Shown: positions 18,201 to 28,520, numbered from the stretch's first letter. The stretch is DNA of 64,000 nucleotides from an uncultured Bacteroidales bacterium (GCA_949282265.1 CASDOZ010000001.1:124001-188000); one strand, 5' to 3'. Program-made: numbers and translations. The notes: generated from the letters alone by a model not told the origin.

Positions 18201-18465
18201 GGAAATCCTGACACCCGAAGGTTCTGTTTATCGCCCCGACCGCCTAATGATAAACGGCAAAGAGGCCATTATCATCGATTACAAATTCGGCGATGTCAAG
18301 AGGCCGGAACATGTCCGCCAAGTCAGAACCTACATGCGCTTGGTTGAACAAATGGGTTATATGGTACGGGGCTATTTATATTATATTGAGCAAAACGAAC
18401 GTATCGAAGTCAGCAAAAACACAATCAACGGCACGCAGCAAAGTCTGTTCGGCGACAACCAATGA
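15271..18465 (+). CDS. UvrD-family helicase with C-terminal PD-(D/E)XK nuclease (AddA-like)
   Basis: A 1064-residue superfamily 1A helicase-nuclease for processing double-strand breaks. Walker A is right at the N-terminus (IYQASAGSGKTYTLA), with SILAVTFTHKATNEMKSRI, IDEFQDTSAMQW (motif II), GDVKQSIYRWR (motif III), IMTIHKAKGLEF (motif V) and LYVAFTRPEQEL (motif VI). The C-terminus has a RecB-like nuclease: GVVMHEIL, then YRPDRLMINGKEAIIIDYK. I start at ATG 15271 (MLTIYQ); a TATATTTG box at 15239-15246 lies inside the longer open frame and argues against earlier starts. An AddB partner, often adjacent in Bacteroidetes, is not in this window. Confidence 0.92.
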   Translation: MLTIYQASAGSGKTYTLAKRYISLLLSQRQPHAHRSILAVTFTHKATNEMKSRIIKELHALGNGAPSAYRQDLMQENHCNAAEIDRRAQEALIDILQDYPSFAISTIDSFFQQVVRSFAREIGLPGSYNVGLDSNDLLAQAIDQMFFELGETKNQTLLQWLTYFAEHNINEGKSWNPQKEMENFGAEIFKENYQNILAATNKQLHEKAFLANYQKTLKNIRTTFEQQAKQLGIEGLQLIQKYGLETSSFKNGSRSPMRLFDKLAAGEISIPGDKFVEYATDVQSCYKTSDPSSLQNTIMELHANGLSQLMHQVIELFGKDYKNYLSAKIIAGNLDVLGIMSDLSAYIRKVTEEQNIMPLADTPLLLHHIIDGSDTPFIYEKIGVRIRHYMIDEFQDTSAMQWQNFRPLIANSVSARNENLVVGDVKQSIYRWRNSDWTLLDNIVPNDKALEPRIEVLDTNWRSKRDIVEFNNTLFQQLPAMLQNELDDDYAARLAHAYENLVQQPHQQDNGYVQISFIEKTDKDSKWEEIAQDKLLDEIRNAQERGIALHEMAILTRTRAEAQRITQFLLTQKIAVISSEGMLVANSPAVRFLTGILYILADPSDAIHRTIVNFEYARGKRKLPYNEAILMATTTDDLLFSQDEQEKIKQISHAPLFDIVQQTISLFNVYEWENAAVFVQAFSDYVFDYITNQTSDLRNFIESWEKDQQKATIAMPEVKDAIQIMTIHKAKGLEFRNVFIPFCEWNTDNRNRDTLWCIPNVEPFDHLSPVPVPYSSQLQNTIFATEYQEERMQIYIDNLNILYVAFTRPEQELYAFCPKPLKKDENLGNKQISHLLWKCLSADIDEQGNYRKGIQSKCKEENKDNIPPADDKLLKNLDRYRHGDTGKTVKLRVTSPARTSDEELSEENRLDLGVVMHEILCNIKQLSDQEKAIEDMVDNGRINRNEACIVRGQLAKFWQMEDTAEWFSTKYQVLHEAEILTPEGSVYRPDRLMINGKEAIIIDYKFGDVKRPEHVRQVRTYMRLVEQMGYMVRGYLYYIEQNERIEVSKNTINGTQQSLFGDNQ

Positions 18466-18522
18466 ACCCATGCGGGTAACGCAAATGGACAACACAATGG
18501 CCGGACAGAAAACCAACCAGAA

Positions 18523-19479
18523 TCAGTTGAAATCAATAATATGATGGATGGAAATAATTCCTACGATCTGTTCTGACTGTGCTGATGCGGTAACTGCCAA
18601 AGTCGTGATATTGTTCACATCCATCACAGCCAGAGCCTCTGTCAGCATGGCCTCCTGGTCGATTTTCTTGAAACCGGGTGTCATGAAATCAGCCGCCTGC
18701 AAGTGCTTTACGTCATCGTACTTTTGAATGGCACGACGGATATCCCCATCGGTAATAATGCCGACGGCATGTTCCTGCCGGTCAAAAACAAGCGTGGTTC
18801 CCAAACGTTTGTTGCTGACTTCATAAATGATATCCTTGAATGGCGTGTCTTCATACACTTTGGGTAAATCTGCTGTCATGCGGTGCTTTACACGATTCAG
18901 CAACTGCCTGCCCAATGCTCCACCTGGATGATAGACGGCAAAATTTTCAGCTTTGAATTGCCGTTTTTCCATAAGGCAGATTGTCAGTGCATCGCCCATG
19001 ACCAATGCTGCAGTTGTTGAAGTAGTCGGTGCCAAGTTCAATGGGCAAGCCTCTTGTTCCACGCCAGTGTTGAGTACGACGGAAACTTCTTTGGCAAGCG
19101 GGGAAGCTGTATTTCCGGTCATGGCAATCAACGTACAACCAATATTTTTCAGCGGTGCAATCACATTCAGAATCTCAGCAGTGGCACCGCTATTGGAAAT
19201 CAGCATCACAATGTCCTTCCGCGCAATCATACCCAAATCACCGTGCATGGCTTCCGCGGCATTCACAAAAATGGCTTGCGTGCCAGTCGAAGCCAATGAA
19301 GAAGCAATTTTATGGCCAATGATACCTGTCTTTCCAATACCCATAATCACCAATTTACCTTGGCAGGCAAATATCATGTCCACCACACGGTCCATTTCGT
19401 CACCAATATGCGCGGCCACTTTCTCAAGTTCGGCAATTTCCGACCGGAATATTTCCTTACTGCGTTCCTTGTATGTCAT
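18523..19479 (-). CDS. kdsD: Arabinose-5-phosphate isomerase (KpsF/GutQ/KdsD family)
   Basis: Interconverts ribulose 5-phosphate and arabinose 5-phosphate, the first committed step to Kdo for lipopolysaccharide. A 318-residue protein with an N-terminal SIS domain (about 30-175: VIMGIGKTGIIGHK, HGDLGMI, LISNSGATAEIL) and a pair of CBS domains (about 205-318: GIITDGDIRRAI). The start overlaps the stop of the KdsA-KdsC fusion by 4 bases, so the three enzymatic steps of Kdo 8-phosphate formation and dephosphorylation are encoded by just two coupled genes. It acts in the cytoplasm. Confidence 0.94.
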   Translation of the reverse strand: MTYKERSKEIFRSEIAELEKVAAHIGDEMDRVVDMIFACQGKLVIMGIGKTGIIGHKIASSLASTGTQAIFVNAAEAMHGDLGMIARKDIVMLISNSGATAEILNVIAPLKNIGCTLIAMTGNTASPLAKEVSVVLNTGVEQEACPLNLAPTTSTTAALVMGDALTICLMEKRQFKAENFAVYHPGGALGRQLLNRVKHRMTADLPKVYEDTPFKDIIYEVSNKRLGTTLVFDRQEHAVGIITDGDIRRAIQKYDDVKHLQAADFMTPGFKKIDQEAMLTEALAVMDVNNITTLAVTASAQSEQIVGIISIHHIIDFN

Positions 19480-20846
19480 AATCTGCTTAAAATCATATCT
19501 GTAAATTCACGTACACAACCTTGCCCACCCTTTTTTGATAGCCGGATAATGTTTGGCAAAGCTTTCACTGAAGCAACGGCATCGGCCGGACAGGCCGCTA
19601 TACCCACAGCTGAAAGGATTTCCAGACAATTCACATCGTCGCCGACATAGGCAACCTCGGAAAGTGTGATGTTTTCCTGCGCACATATTTTGCGTACAGC
19701 CTCCAGCTTGCCTTCGTTACGCTGTCCTTGTACCCAATAGTCCAAATCCAGCTTTTTTGCCCGTTTTTCTACCAGATGCGTATTTTCAGAAGTTACGATA
19801 CCTGTCTTTATGCCACGTTTCCGCAACAATTGCATTCCCATTCCGTCGTGGGCATTGAATTTTTTCAATTCGTCTCCGCTTTCGGCATAATACATGCCAG
19901 CATCAGTCAGTACACCATCCACATCGGACAAAAAGAGTTTGATACCAAAGAAATCAGGTTGCGATATTTCCGGTGCATTAACAATCACAGGTTCAGATGC
20001 ATCCAAATCCCCAAAAGATTGCTTGACCAAATCATCGATAGCGATGGCTTGCGACAATATTTCCTTTACCTGCGACAAATACAGTTGGTTTGCCGCATCC
20101 GAAATGGCAACTTCCGGATTGGGATGCACTTCTGCAAAAATGGCATCCACACCGACTGCCAACGCTGCACGCATTAGATAGGGCACCATGGCACGGTTGC
20201 CACCCGTTGATGTGCCTTGTCCGCCTGGTTTCTGCACGGAATGTGTAGCATCGAAAACAACAGGATAGCCCAAACGGCGCATTTCTACCAAACCGGTCAT
20301 ATCCACCACCAAATTGTTGTAACCGAAAGTCGTACCACGTTCACATAGCAAAATCCGTTCATTGCCGGCATTACGCAACTTGTCAATGACATTCCGCATA
20401 TCCCAAGGCGCCAAGAACTGACCTTTTTTTACATTAACGGCTTTGCCTGTTTGAGCGGCAGCCACCAGCAAATCAGTCTGCCGGCAGAGGAAAGCTGGAA
20501 TCTGCAGAATATCCACAACCTCGGCCACAGGGGCACATTGCCATGCTTCATGGACATCGGTTAAAATAGGTAAACCGAACGTATCCTTGACTTCTTGTAA
20601 AATGCATAATCCCGCTTCCATGCCTACTCCACGCGCATTTTTAGAAGATGAGCGATTAGCCTTATCGAATGAAGCCTTGAAAACCAAGTCCACATCCAAT
20701 TCTGCACAGATTTCTTTCAACCTTGAAGCTGTTTCCAAGACCATTTCGCGGCTTTCGATAGCGCACGGACCTGCAAAAAAAGCAAACCGCCGGTTACCCC
20801 CGACGGCGAAATGCCCCTGAATATCCACTGTCCTTACCGGCTGCAT
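19476..20846 (-). CDS. kdsA-kdsC: Bifunctional Kdo-8-phosphate synthase/Kdo-8-phosphate phosphatase fusion
   Basis: A 456-residue fusion of two consecutive Kdo enzymes. Residues 1 to about 270 are KdsA, which condenses arabinose 5-phosphate with phosphoenolpyruvate: FFAGPCAIESR, FKASFDKANRSS, DVHEAWQC, DATHSVQKPGG, AEVHPNPE. Cys28 in AGPCAIES indicates the metal-dependent class (E. coli has Asn there). Residues about 298-456 are KdsC, a HAD phosphatase: FLSDVDGVLTDAG with the nucleophile Asp in 308-315, IVTSENTHLVEKRAKKL, KLEAVRKI, and YVGDDVNCLE. The frame is continuous across the junction near residues 275-297. These are normally separate genes. It lies 4 bases after the GH16-fold gene. Confidence 0.95.
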   Translation of the reverse strand: MQPVRTVDIQGHFAVGGNRRFAFFAGPCAIESREMVLETASRLKEICAELDVDLVFKASFDKANRSSSKNARGVGMEAGLCILQEVKDTFGLPILTDVHEAWQCAPVAEVVDILQIPAFLCRQTDLLVAAAQTGKAVNVKKGQFLAPWDMRNVIDKLRNAGNERILLCERGTTFGYNNLVVDMTGLVEMRRLGYPVVFDATHSVQKPGGQGTSTGGNRAMVPYLMRAALAVGVDAIFAEVHPNPEVAISDAANQLYLSQVKEILSQAIAIDDLVKQSFGDLDASEPVIVNAPEISQPDFFGIKLFLSDVDGVLTDAGMYYAESGDELKKFNAHDGMGMQLLRKRGIKTGIVTSENTHLVEKRAKKLDLDYWVQGQRNEGKLEAVRKICAQENITLSEVAYVGDDVNCLEILSAVGIAACPADAVASVKALPNIIRLSKKGGQGCVREFTDMILSRL

Positions 20847-20850
20847 ATTC

Positions 20851-22173
20851 TTATTGTTTAACGCTGTACACCCTTACCCAATCGACTTCCAGTACACCGG
20901 TCGTGCCTTTCTGCTTCTCTGAAATAAATGAATTGAAAGCCAGATACAATTGCTCGGTCGGGACATTGGCGGCCGTCCGGAATACTTCCACATTATTGAT
21001 GTACCAAACCAATTCCTTGGGTGTCCAAAGCAATGAATAAATATAAAATTTACTAGGATTAATACCAGTAACCACCGCTTGATCAAACAAACGCGCCGTT
21101 GCATTACCCACGGTTACATGTTTCCCATCGAAATGGAAAATATTAATCAAAGGCAATTTTTCATCACCGCCCAACCAGAAAGCATGATGCAATTTGCCTT
21201 TGCAACGAAGTTTGGCGCGGAACAAGCCATAAGTCTGCCGGAATGTTTCAGCCGTCTGCATCACGTCCGACGTATATTCAAACTCCTGCTCCACAAAGCC
21301 TTTCTTAACATTCCAAGCCGGTGCTAATACATGCTCTTTTTTTGTATGCAAAGTTAAATACCCATTTGATACAGACACATTATTTCCTGCATTATTAGCT
21401 TGTTTCTCATTGGCAAACGAATGATTACGGATCAACTTTGGATTTTTATAATAAAATCCAAAATTCCATCGCGACATAAGCAGGCTATTACCATTAAACA
21501 TGTCTTCGAATGACCTCTCAAAATGACTGAAAGGTTCAAAACGTGTCGGATTTGTTTTGTTATAAAATATAATGTCCGGATTTTTCTTCAATTGCTGGTA
21601 GCGCATGTCCATTTTATACTCTTCTGTTGTTTCCCAGCGCTTCGGGTTCGCCCAAAAAGCATTACGCTGCTCAAAATCAGGTGCAGAAACTTGCTCTTGT
21701 AACGCAAGATATTCCTTTTCAATAAAGGAATTATGATAGCGCATATATATTTTATAAGCCTTTGAATGTTCATATTTGCGCATTTGCTGTAATAACTCGG
21801 AATTTTTTACAGCTTTTCTATCCGAAAGTAAATTATATTGATCCGTTTTTTGAAATTCCAAAAAATTGGCTAATTCACCTGATTTTGATACTTCCAAATA
21901 CAATTTGAATGATTTTTTACTAATGATTTTATTGAATTTTTTCAGATTGCGGTATTCTTCCGTATCTTTATACTTACGGTTTAGCAAGGTTTCTTTCTTT
22001 TCCTGAAAACCAGCAGACTTTACAATTTGTTTCAAATCCTTGTATTCAGTCAATTCAAGTGATTTGCCGATACGTTCGTAACGCTGCATGGCTCTTTGCA
22101 ACAAAATTTCTTTTTTCTCAAGTTTGGTTGTTCTAATCAGGCTTCCAAACAGAATTTTCCAGAATAAATTCAT
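20851..22173 (-). CDS. GH16-fold protein with lost catalytic residues and N-terminal helical repeats
   Basis: A 440-residue protein. Residues about 30-200 are charged helical repeats of about 35 residues with recurring Tyr/Phe and Ser (TEYKDLKQIV, SEEYRNLKKF-like, SKAYKIYMRY, TEEYKMDMRY). Residues about 225-440 have the beta-jelly-roll pattern of glycoside hydrolase family 16: MSRWNFGFYYKNP, YGLFRAKLRC, HHAFWLGGDEKLP, YSLLWTPKELVWYINN, LYLAFNSF, VDWVRVY. The catalytic ExDxxE of GH16 should fall at 342-347 but reads LINIFH, so both Glu and the Asp are replaced. A binding role is inferred. No signal peptide is evident. It lies between a LOG-family gene and Kdo genes, which suggests an envelope-polysaccharide link. 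Confidence 0.7.
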   Translation of the reverse strand: MNLFWKILFGSLIRTTKLEKKEILLQRAMQRYERIGKSLELTEYKDLKQIVKSAGFQEKKETLLNRKYKDTEEYRNLKKFNKIISKKSFKLYLEVSKSGELANFLEFQKTDQYNLLSDRKAVKNSELLQQMRKYEHSKAYKIYMRYHNSFIEKEYLALQEQVSAPDFEQRNAFWANPKRWETTEEYKMDMRYQQLKKNPDIIFYNKTNPTRFEPFSHFERSFEDMFNGNSLLMSRWNFGFYYKNPKLIRNHSFANEKQANNAGNNVSVSNGYLTLHTKKEHVLAPAWNVKKGFVEQEFEYTSDVMQTAETFRQTYGLFRAKLRCKGKLHHAFWLGGDEKLPLINIFHFDGKHVTVGNATARLFDQAVVTGINPSKFYIYSLLWTPKELVWYINNVEVFRTAANVPTEQLYLAFNSFISEKQKGTTGVLEVDWVRVYSVKQ

Positions 22174-22185
22174 AAAACGATTTTA

Positions 22186-22734
22186 TTACAAGTTGATATT
22201 CAATGATTTCAATAATTCGATACACGACTCAATATCCACGCACACCAACGGTTTGTAATTTTCCATTTGCGGGATAAAACCTTCCAGTCGCATATGTTCG
22301 ACTTGTTTCAACAAAAGATCATAAAAACCATTGTAGTTCACCATGACCAACGGTTTTTTATGCTCGCCAACAGTACCAGATGCAACTACATCGAACAATT
22401 CGTCCATCGTTCCGTAACTGCCAGGCAACACAACAAACACATCGGCAAGCGATTTCATCAAGGCTTTCCGCTCATTCATTGTGTCCACAATATGCAATTC
22501 CGTGACGCAATCGGACTTCCGGCCGGCAGCCAAAATACGCTTCGGTACGACACCGACCACCGCACCGCCACATTCCGCCGCCCCTTCGGACACTTCGGAC
22601 ATCAAGCCGCCCGTCGCGCCGCCAAACAAGAGCGTGTGGCCGTTCCGGGCAATCCAACGTCCCAAGGTGCGGGCAAGCTCCTTGTATTGCACCGGAATGG
22701 AATTGCTGGCCGAACAATAAACGCAAATTTTCAT
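22186..22734 (-). CDS. LOG-family protein (TIGR00730 type)
   Basis: A 182-residue Rossmann-fold protein of the LOG family, whose studied members cleave nucleoside 5'-monophosphates to release the base (cytokinin riboside 5'-monophosphate phosphoribohydrolase). MKICVYCSASN, LLFGGATGGLMSEVSEGA and the motif region PGSYGTMDE (104-112) are present. The canonical motif is PGGxGTxxE, and here the second Gly is Ser. The bacterial substrate is unknown. It lies 63 bases after gyrB and 12 before the GH16-fold gene, so it is probably cotranscribed. Confidence 0.88.
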   Translation of the reverse strand: MKICVYCSASNSIPVQYKELARTLGRWIARNGHTLLFGGATGGLMSEVSEGAAECGGAVVGVVPKRILAAGRKSDCVTELHIVDTMNERKALMKSLADVFVVLPGSYGTMDELFDVVASGTVGEHKKPLVMVNYNGFYDLLLKQVEHMRLEGFIPQMENYKPLVCVDIESCIELLKSLNINL

Positions 22735-22797
22735 ACGCCCTGTAATATGATAAACCCGCCCCGGCTTTTCCTGCCCGGACGGATTGGATTCAATTAA

Positions 22798-24798
<2,001 letters not shown>

Positions 24799-24833
24799 TT
24801 ATGCAACTGATGCATCTTGACCATAAAATCAGA

Positions 24834-24864
24834 CAAATTTAAGAAAAATCGCTCATGCTGGCAA
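24834..24864 (-). promoter_or_regulatory. gyrB promoter
   Basis: On the minus strand, TTG (24864-24862), 20 bases, then TAAATTTG (24841-24834), a full match to the Bacteroidetes consensus. The predicted leader is about 70 bases. The rest of 24757-25100 is AT-rich, and I see no gene in it. Confidence 0.65.
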
Positions 24865-25108
24865 CAATATAATGTTAACTCAATGCTAAATTTTTGCTAA
24901 AATGCGAGCAGAAAGGCCAAAAACACCTTTTTCCCAAGTCTTATTAATTCTGTAAAATTTCCTTAATCGCATTTACGCGGCCAAAATGTCTCAAAATGCT
25001 TCAATGTATACCAGTTTATTTCACAAAATAAAATAGAACAAAAGACCAACGAATCGAAATATAAGTCAAAATCACTAAATATACTCAACAAAACAGAATG
25101 ATATACAC

Positions 25109-25116
25109 TACTTTTG
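25109..25116 (+). promoter_or_regulatory. -7 box of the CNNM/CorC-type gene
   Basis: TACTTTTG lies 24 bases before ATG 25140. No clear TTG is seen at -33. The box lies inside an upstream extension of the open frame and so supports the shorter start. Confidence 0.5.
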
Positions 25117-25139
25117 CATTTAACAATTTAACTTCATAT

Positions 25140-26417
25140 ATGAACGATTTACTCGCTATTATTATTCTCATTCTGTTGAATGGGATATTCGCCATGTCGG
25201 AAATGGCACTTATTTCAGCCAAAAAAGTCAAACTCCAAAAACAAAGCGACAAAGGTAACCGCTCCGCGCGTATTGCATTAAAACTCGCTGAACAACCCGA
25301 TAAATTCCTATCGACCATACAAATTGGAATCACGCTCATCGGTATATTGACCGGTATATTTTCAAGTGACATGCTGGCAAAAGATTTTGGAGACTTCCTG
25401 ATCTCCAAAGGATTGAAAGACTCTTATGCCTACCAATTGGCACAAGGGATTATCGTTGTCTGTGTTACTTACCTATCCATTGTATTGGGTGAATTGGTAC
25501 CCAAACGCATTGGTTTGAACATGGCTGACCGTGCTGCACGTACCGTTTCTATTCCCATGTACATATTGTCTATTATTGCTACACCTTTTGTCTGGATTTT
25601 GTCTAAAAGTACAGGGCTGTTGGTACGTTTGTTTGGATTGCAAGCTGAAGAAAATCAAGTAACCGAAGAAGAAATAAAAACTTTAATTGAAGAAGGTACG
25701 GCATCTGGTGTCGTACAAGAAGTGGAACAAGACATCGTAGAACGTACCTTTATGCTGGGCGACATGGATATCAAATCTATTATGACACGAAGGAAAGACA
25801 CTGTAAACTTAAAAGCAGACATGCCTTACGCTGAGGTAGCCCGTATCATTTCCGAAACACCTTTTGAAGTTTATCCTGTCGAAAATCCTGAAAATGGACA
25901 AATTATAGGTTCCATGTCATTAAAAAACTTTGCGGAGTTATCGCTGGATCAAACAAAATTTCCACGCGATGTAATGAACACACCTGTATTCTTCCCTGAA
26001 AACATGTCGGTTTACCGTGCTCTTGGCTCCATGAAAGAACGCAAGTTAAATCGCGCTTTTGTATGCGATGAATTTGGAATATTTGTCGGCATCATTACGT
26101 TGCGCGATATTCTGGAAGCTCTTGTTGGTACAGTATCAGACGATGCCAATCACAATGACATTATACAACACTCCGAAAACGAATGGTACGTGGATGGCCA
26201 ATGTCCTTTCCATGACTTCTTGCTTCACTTCGACATAGAAGATATCGATGCGGCACAATACAATACAATGAGCGGCCTTGTGCTTGACCAAATGGAACGT
26301 ATCCCAAAAGAAGGAGAATTCATCCACTGGCAAGGCTGGCGTATTGAAATAGCGGACATGGACGGCGTGCGCATAGACAAACTGCTTGTCCGCAAGGAAA
26401 ACGAACCAGAAGCCTGA
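25140..26417 (+). CDS. CNNM/CorC-type transmembrane protein with CBS pair (hemolysin-family)
   Basis: A 425-residue inner-membrane protein. An N-terminal DUF21/CNNM domain (about 1-180) has membrane helices at about 3-22, 60-85, 95-120 and 125-150 and the conserved stretches NGIFAMSEMALIS, STIQIGITLIGILTG and GELVPKRIGL. It is followed by a CBS pair (about 205-335: SIMTRRKDTVNL, ITLRDILEALVG) and a CorC/HlyC C-terminal domain (about 345-425: VLDQMERIPKEGE, VRIDKLLVRK). Homologues are linked to magnesium efflux and cobalt resistance; GldE in gliding bacteria has the same architecture. The label 'hemolysin' is historical. Confidence 0.88.
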   Translation: MNDLLAIIILILLNGIFAMSEMALISAKKVKLQKQSDKGNRSARIALKLAEQPDKFLSTIQIGITLIGILTGIFSSDMLAKDFGDFLISKGLKDSYAYQLAQGIIVVCVTYLSIVLGELVPKRIGLNMADRAARTVSIPMYILSIIATPFVWILSKSTGLLVRLFGLQAEENQVTEEEIKTLIEEGTASGVVQEVEQDIVERTFMLGDMDIKSIMTRRKDTVNLKADMPYAEVARIISETPFEVYPVENPENGQIIGSMSLKNFAELSLDQTKFPRDVMNTPVFFPENMSVYRALGSMKERKLNRAFVCDEFGIFVGIITLRDILEALVGTVSDDANHNDIIQHSENEWYVDGQCPFHDFLLHFDIEDIDAAQYNTMSGLVLDQMERIPKEGEFIHWQGWRIEIADMDGVRIDKLLVRKENEPEA

Positions 26418-26419
26418 TA

Positions 26420-28315
26420 TTATAGCTGGATATCAGGCAAGCAGGCATCACTAGGCATACGCCAATCGCCGCGGGGCGATAAGTTGATAGAACCGACTTT
26501 CGGCCCATCAGGCATACAGGAACGTTTGAACTGTTGTTGATAAAAACGGCGCATGAAGGTACGCAGCCATTTACCGATAATCTCATCCGTATACACACCG
26601 GCAAATGCCTGGCGAGCCATGAAGAAAATCTTTTCCGACGTAAAGCCGAAACGAATAAAATAATACAGAAAAAAGTCATGTAGTTCATAAGGCCCGACCA
26701 AATCTTCGGTCTTCTGGGCTATATTCCCTTTGTCATCAGCAGGGAGCAGCTCTGGACTGACAGGCGTATCAAGTATATCGAACAAAATGTGCCGTGAGGC
26801 GTCGTCTAACTGCATGGCAGCTGTCTGTACAAGATAACGTACCAAGGTTTTGGGCACACCTGCATTGACACCATACATGCTCATCTGATCACCGTTGTAA
26901 GTAGCCCAACCTAAGGCAAGCTCGGACAAATCACCGGTACCAACGACCAGGCCGTTCTGTTGGTTGGCTACATCCATTAATATCTGTGTACGCTCGCGTG
27001 CCTGCGTATTCTCATAAGTTACATCATGTTTGGAAGAGTCATGTCCGATGGCCTCAAAATGTTGCAAACAAGCTTCTTTAATAGATATTTCACGGCATGT
27101 AATGCCTAACGATTTCATCAAATCCACAGCGTTTCGATAAGTGCGTCCCGTGGTGCCGAAACCCGGCATGGTTATGCCCACCACACGTTTCCGGTCGTAA
27201 CCGAGAGCATCAGCCGTTTTGACGCTGACAAGCAAAGCCAACGTGGAATCCAATCCGCCCGAAATGCCAATAACCACAGTCTGCGCGTGCGTATGCCGCC
27301 ACCGTTTGGCAAGACCGGCCACTTGTATGCTGAAAATCTCGTTGCAACTCTGCTGCCTGTCGGCTTCACGGGGCACGAAAGGCTCACGCCCGAAAGTACG
27401 CCGCAGCGGCTTGTCTGCCGGAAGTTCCGGCATGTCCATTTCCACCGTGCGATAAATGCCTTGCCTGTCGGCAGAAAAATTTGTATTACGCATACGGTCA
27501 GCCGCGAGTCGCTCCACATCTATTTCATGCACAAGCAACCGCGAGTTTTCCACAAACCGTTCGCCCTCCGCAAGCAACGTACCGTTTTCAGCTATGAACG
27601 CACTGCCGCCGAACACCAGGTCGGTTGTCGATTCGCCGGTTCCGGCCGAAGCATATACATAACCGGCATGGCAACGCGCCGATAGCTGGCAAACCAGTTG
27701 CCGCCGGTAGGCATTTTTGCCAATGGCCTCGTTGCTGGCGGACAAGTTGAACAACAATTCCGCACCCTGTATGGCCAACTGGCTGGCCGGCGGAATGGGT
27801 GCCCACAAATCTTCACAAATTTCCACACCAAACGTGCATTGTGGCGTGCGGAACAACAAATCCGTGCCAAAAGGCACTTCATTACCCATAAAACGGACTG
27901 TCGTTTCAACTGCCGTACGACCGGGGACAAACCAACGTTTTTCATAAAACTCCCCGTTGTTCGGAATATGTGTTTTCGGTACAAAACCATGCACACGGCC
28001 ACCTTGCAAAACAGCCGCCACATTATAAAGCCGTCCGCCAACCGACAACGGCAAACCAACCACGACAACCGGAGACAAAGAAGCCGTATGACGGCACACC
28101 TGCTCCAAAGCAGCCAACGCATTGCGCTGCAAGCGCTGTGTGAAAAACAAATCAGCACAAGTATAGCCTGTCAGGCACAACTCAGGGAAACAAACCGCCT
28201 GCACACCAGCCGAAGATGCCTCAGAAATCAACGAACACACTTCCGCGGCATTAAAACTACAATCAGCCACCCGAATTTGCGGAGTTGCTGCTGCTACACG
28301 TATAAAACCGTACAT
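26420..28315 (-). CDS. nadE: Glutamine-hydrolysing NAD+ synthetase
   Basis: Final step of NAD synthesis: amidation of nicotinate adenine dinucleotide using glutamine and ATP. A 631-residue two-domain form. The N-terminal nitrilase-like glutaminase (about 1-290) has its triad in CFPELCLTGYTC (Glu), KTHIPNNGEFYEKR (Lys) and GVEICEDLW (Cys). The C-terminal synthetase has the P-loop VVIGISGGLDSTLALL, GTGDLSELALGWATYNGDQ and PKTLVRYL. It converges with the CNNM-type gene, with stops only 2 bases apart and no room for a separate terminator. NadA is 1.9 kb away on the same strand. Confidence 0.95.
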   Translation of the reverse strand: MYGFIRVAAATPQIRVADCSFNAAEVCSLISEASSAGVQAVCFPELCLTGYTCADLFFTQRLQRNALAALEQVCRHTASLSPVVVVGLPLSVGGRLYNVAAVLQGGRVHGFVPKTHIPNNGEFYEKRWFVPGRTAVETTVRFMGNEVPFGTDLLFRTPQCTFGVEICEDLWAPIPPASQLAIQGAELLFNLSASNEAIGKNAYRRQLVCQLSARCHAGYVYASAGTGESTTDLVFGGSAFIAENGTLLAEGERFVENSRLLVHEIDVERLAADRMRNTNFSADRQGIYRTVEMDMPELPADKPLRRTFGREPFVPREADRQQSCNEIFSIQVAGLAKRWRHTHAQTVVIGISGGLDSTLALLVSVKTADALGYDRKRVVGITMPGFGTTGRTYRNAVDLMKSLGITCREISIKEACLQHFEAIGHDSSKHDVTYENTQARERTQILMDVANQQNGLVVGTGDLSELALGWATYNGDQMSMYGVNAGVPKTLVRYLVQTAAMQLDDASRHILFDILDTPVSPELLPADDKGNIAQKTEDLVGPYELHDFFLYYFIRFGFTSEKIFFMARQAFAGVYTDEIIGKWLRTFMRRFYQQQFKRSCMPDGPKVGSINLSPRGDWRMPSDACLPDIQL

Positions 28316-28380
28316 ATTATATTGTATAAATTATCTGTCCAGCCCTTTAAAAACACGAATAAAAAATTAATCATGCAGGA

Positions 28381-28413
28381 TTTGCAAAGATAGCATTTTT
28401 TTTACTACTTTTG
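28381..28413 (+). promoter_or_regulatory. tRNA-Glu promoter
   Basis: TTTG (28381-28384), 21 bases, then TACTTTTG (28406-28413), about 30 bases before the tRNA. Confidence 0.7.
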
Positions 28414-28443
28414 CAGCCGGTTCGGATTAATCCGGACAAACAG

Positions 28444-28516
28444 GGTGCATTCGTCTAGTGGCCTAGGACGCTGGCCTCTCACGCCGGAAACCCGGGTTCG
28501 ATTCCCGGACGCACTA
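28444..28516 (+). tRNA. tRNA-Glu (anticodon CTC)
   Basis: A cloverleaf is readable by hand: D arm GTCTAGTGGCCTAGGAC, anticodon stem CTGGC/GCCGG with loop CTCTCAC (anticodon CTC at 28478-28480), T arm CCGGG-TTCGATT-CCCGG. The acceptor GGTGCAT pairs with ACGCACT except for an A-C mismatch at positions 6-67, plus a terminal G-T. The discriminator is A and CCA is not encoded. Confidence 0.9.
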
Positions 28517-28520
28517 CACA

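Noticed and set aside
25473-25658. Antisense frames within the CNNM-type gene and similar frames inside other genes
   Set aside because: They lie opposite strongly coding, motif-bearing genes and show no family features.
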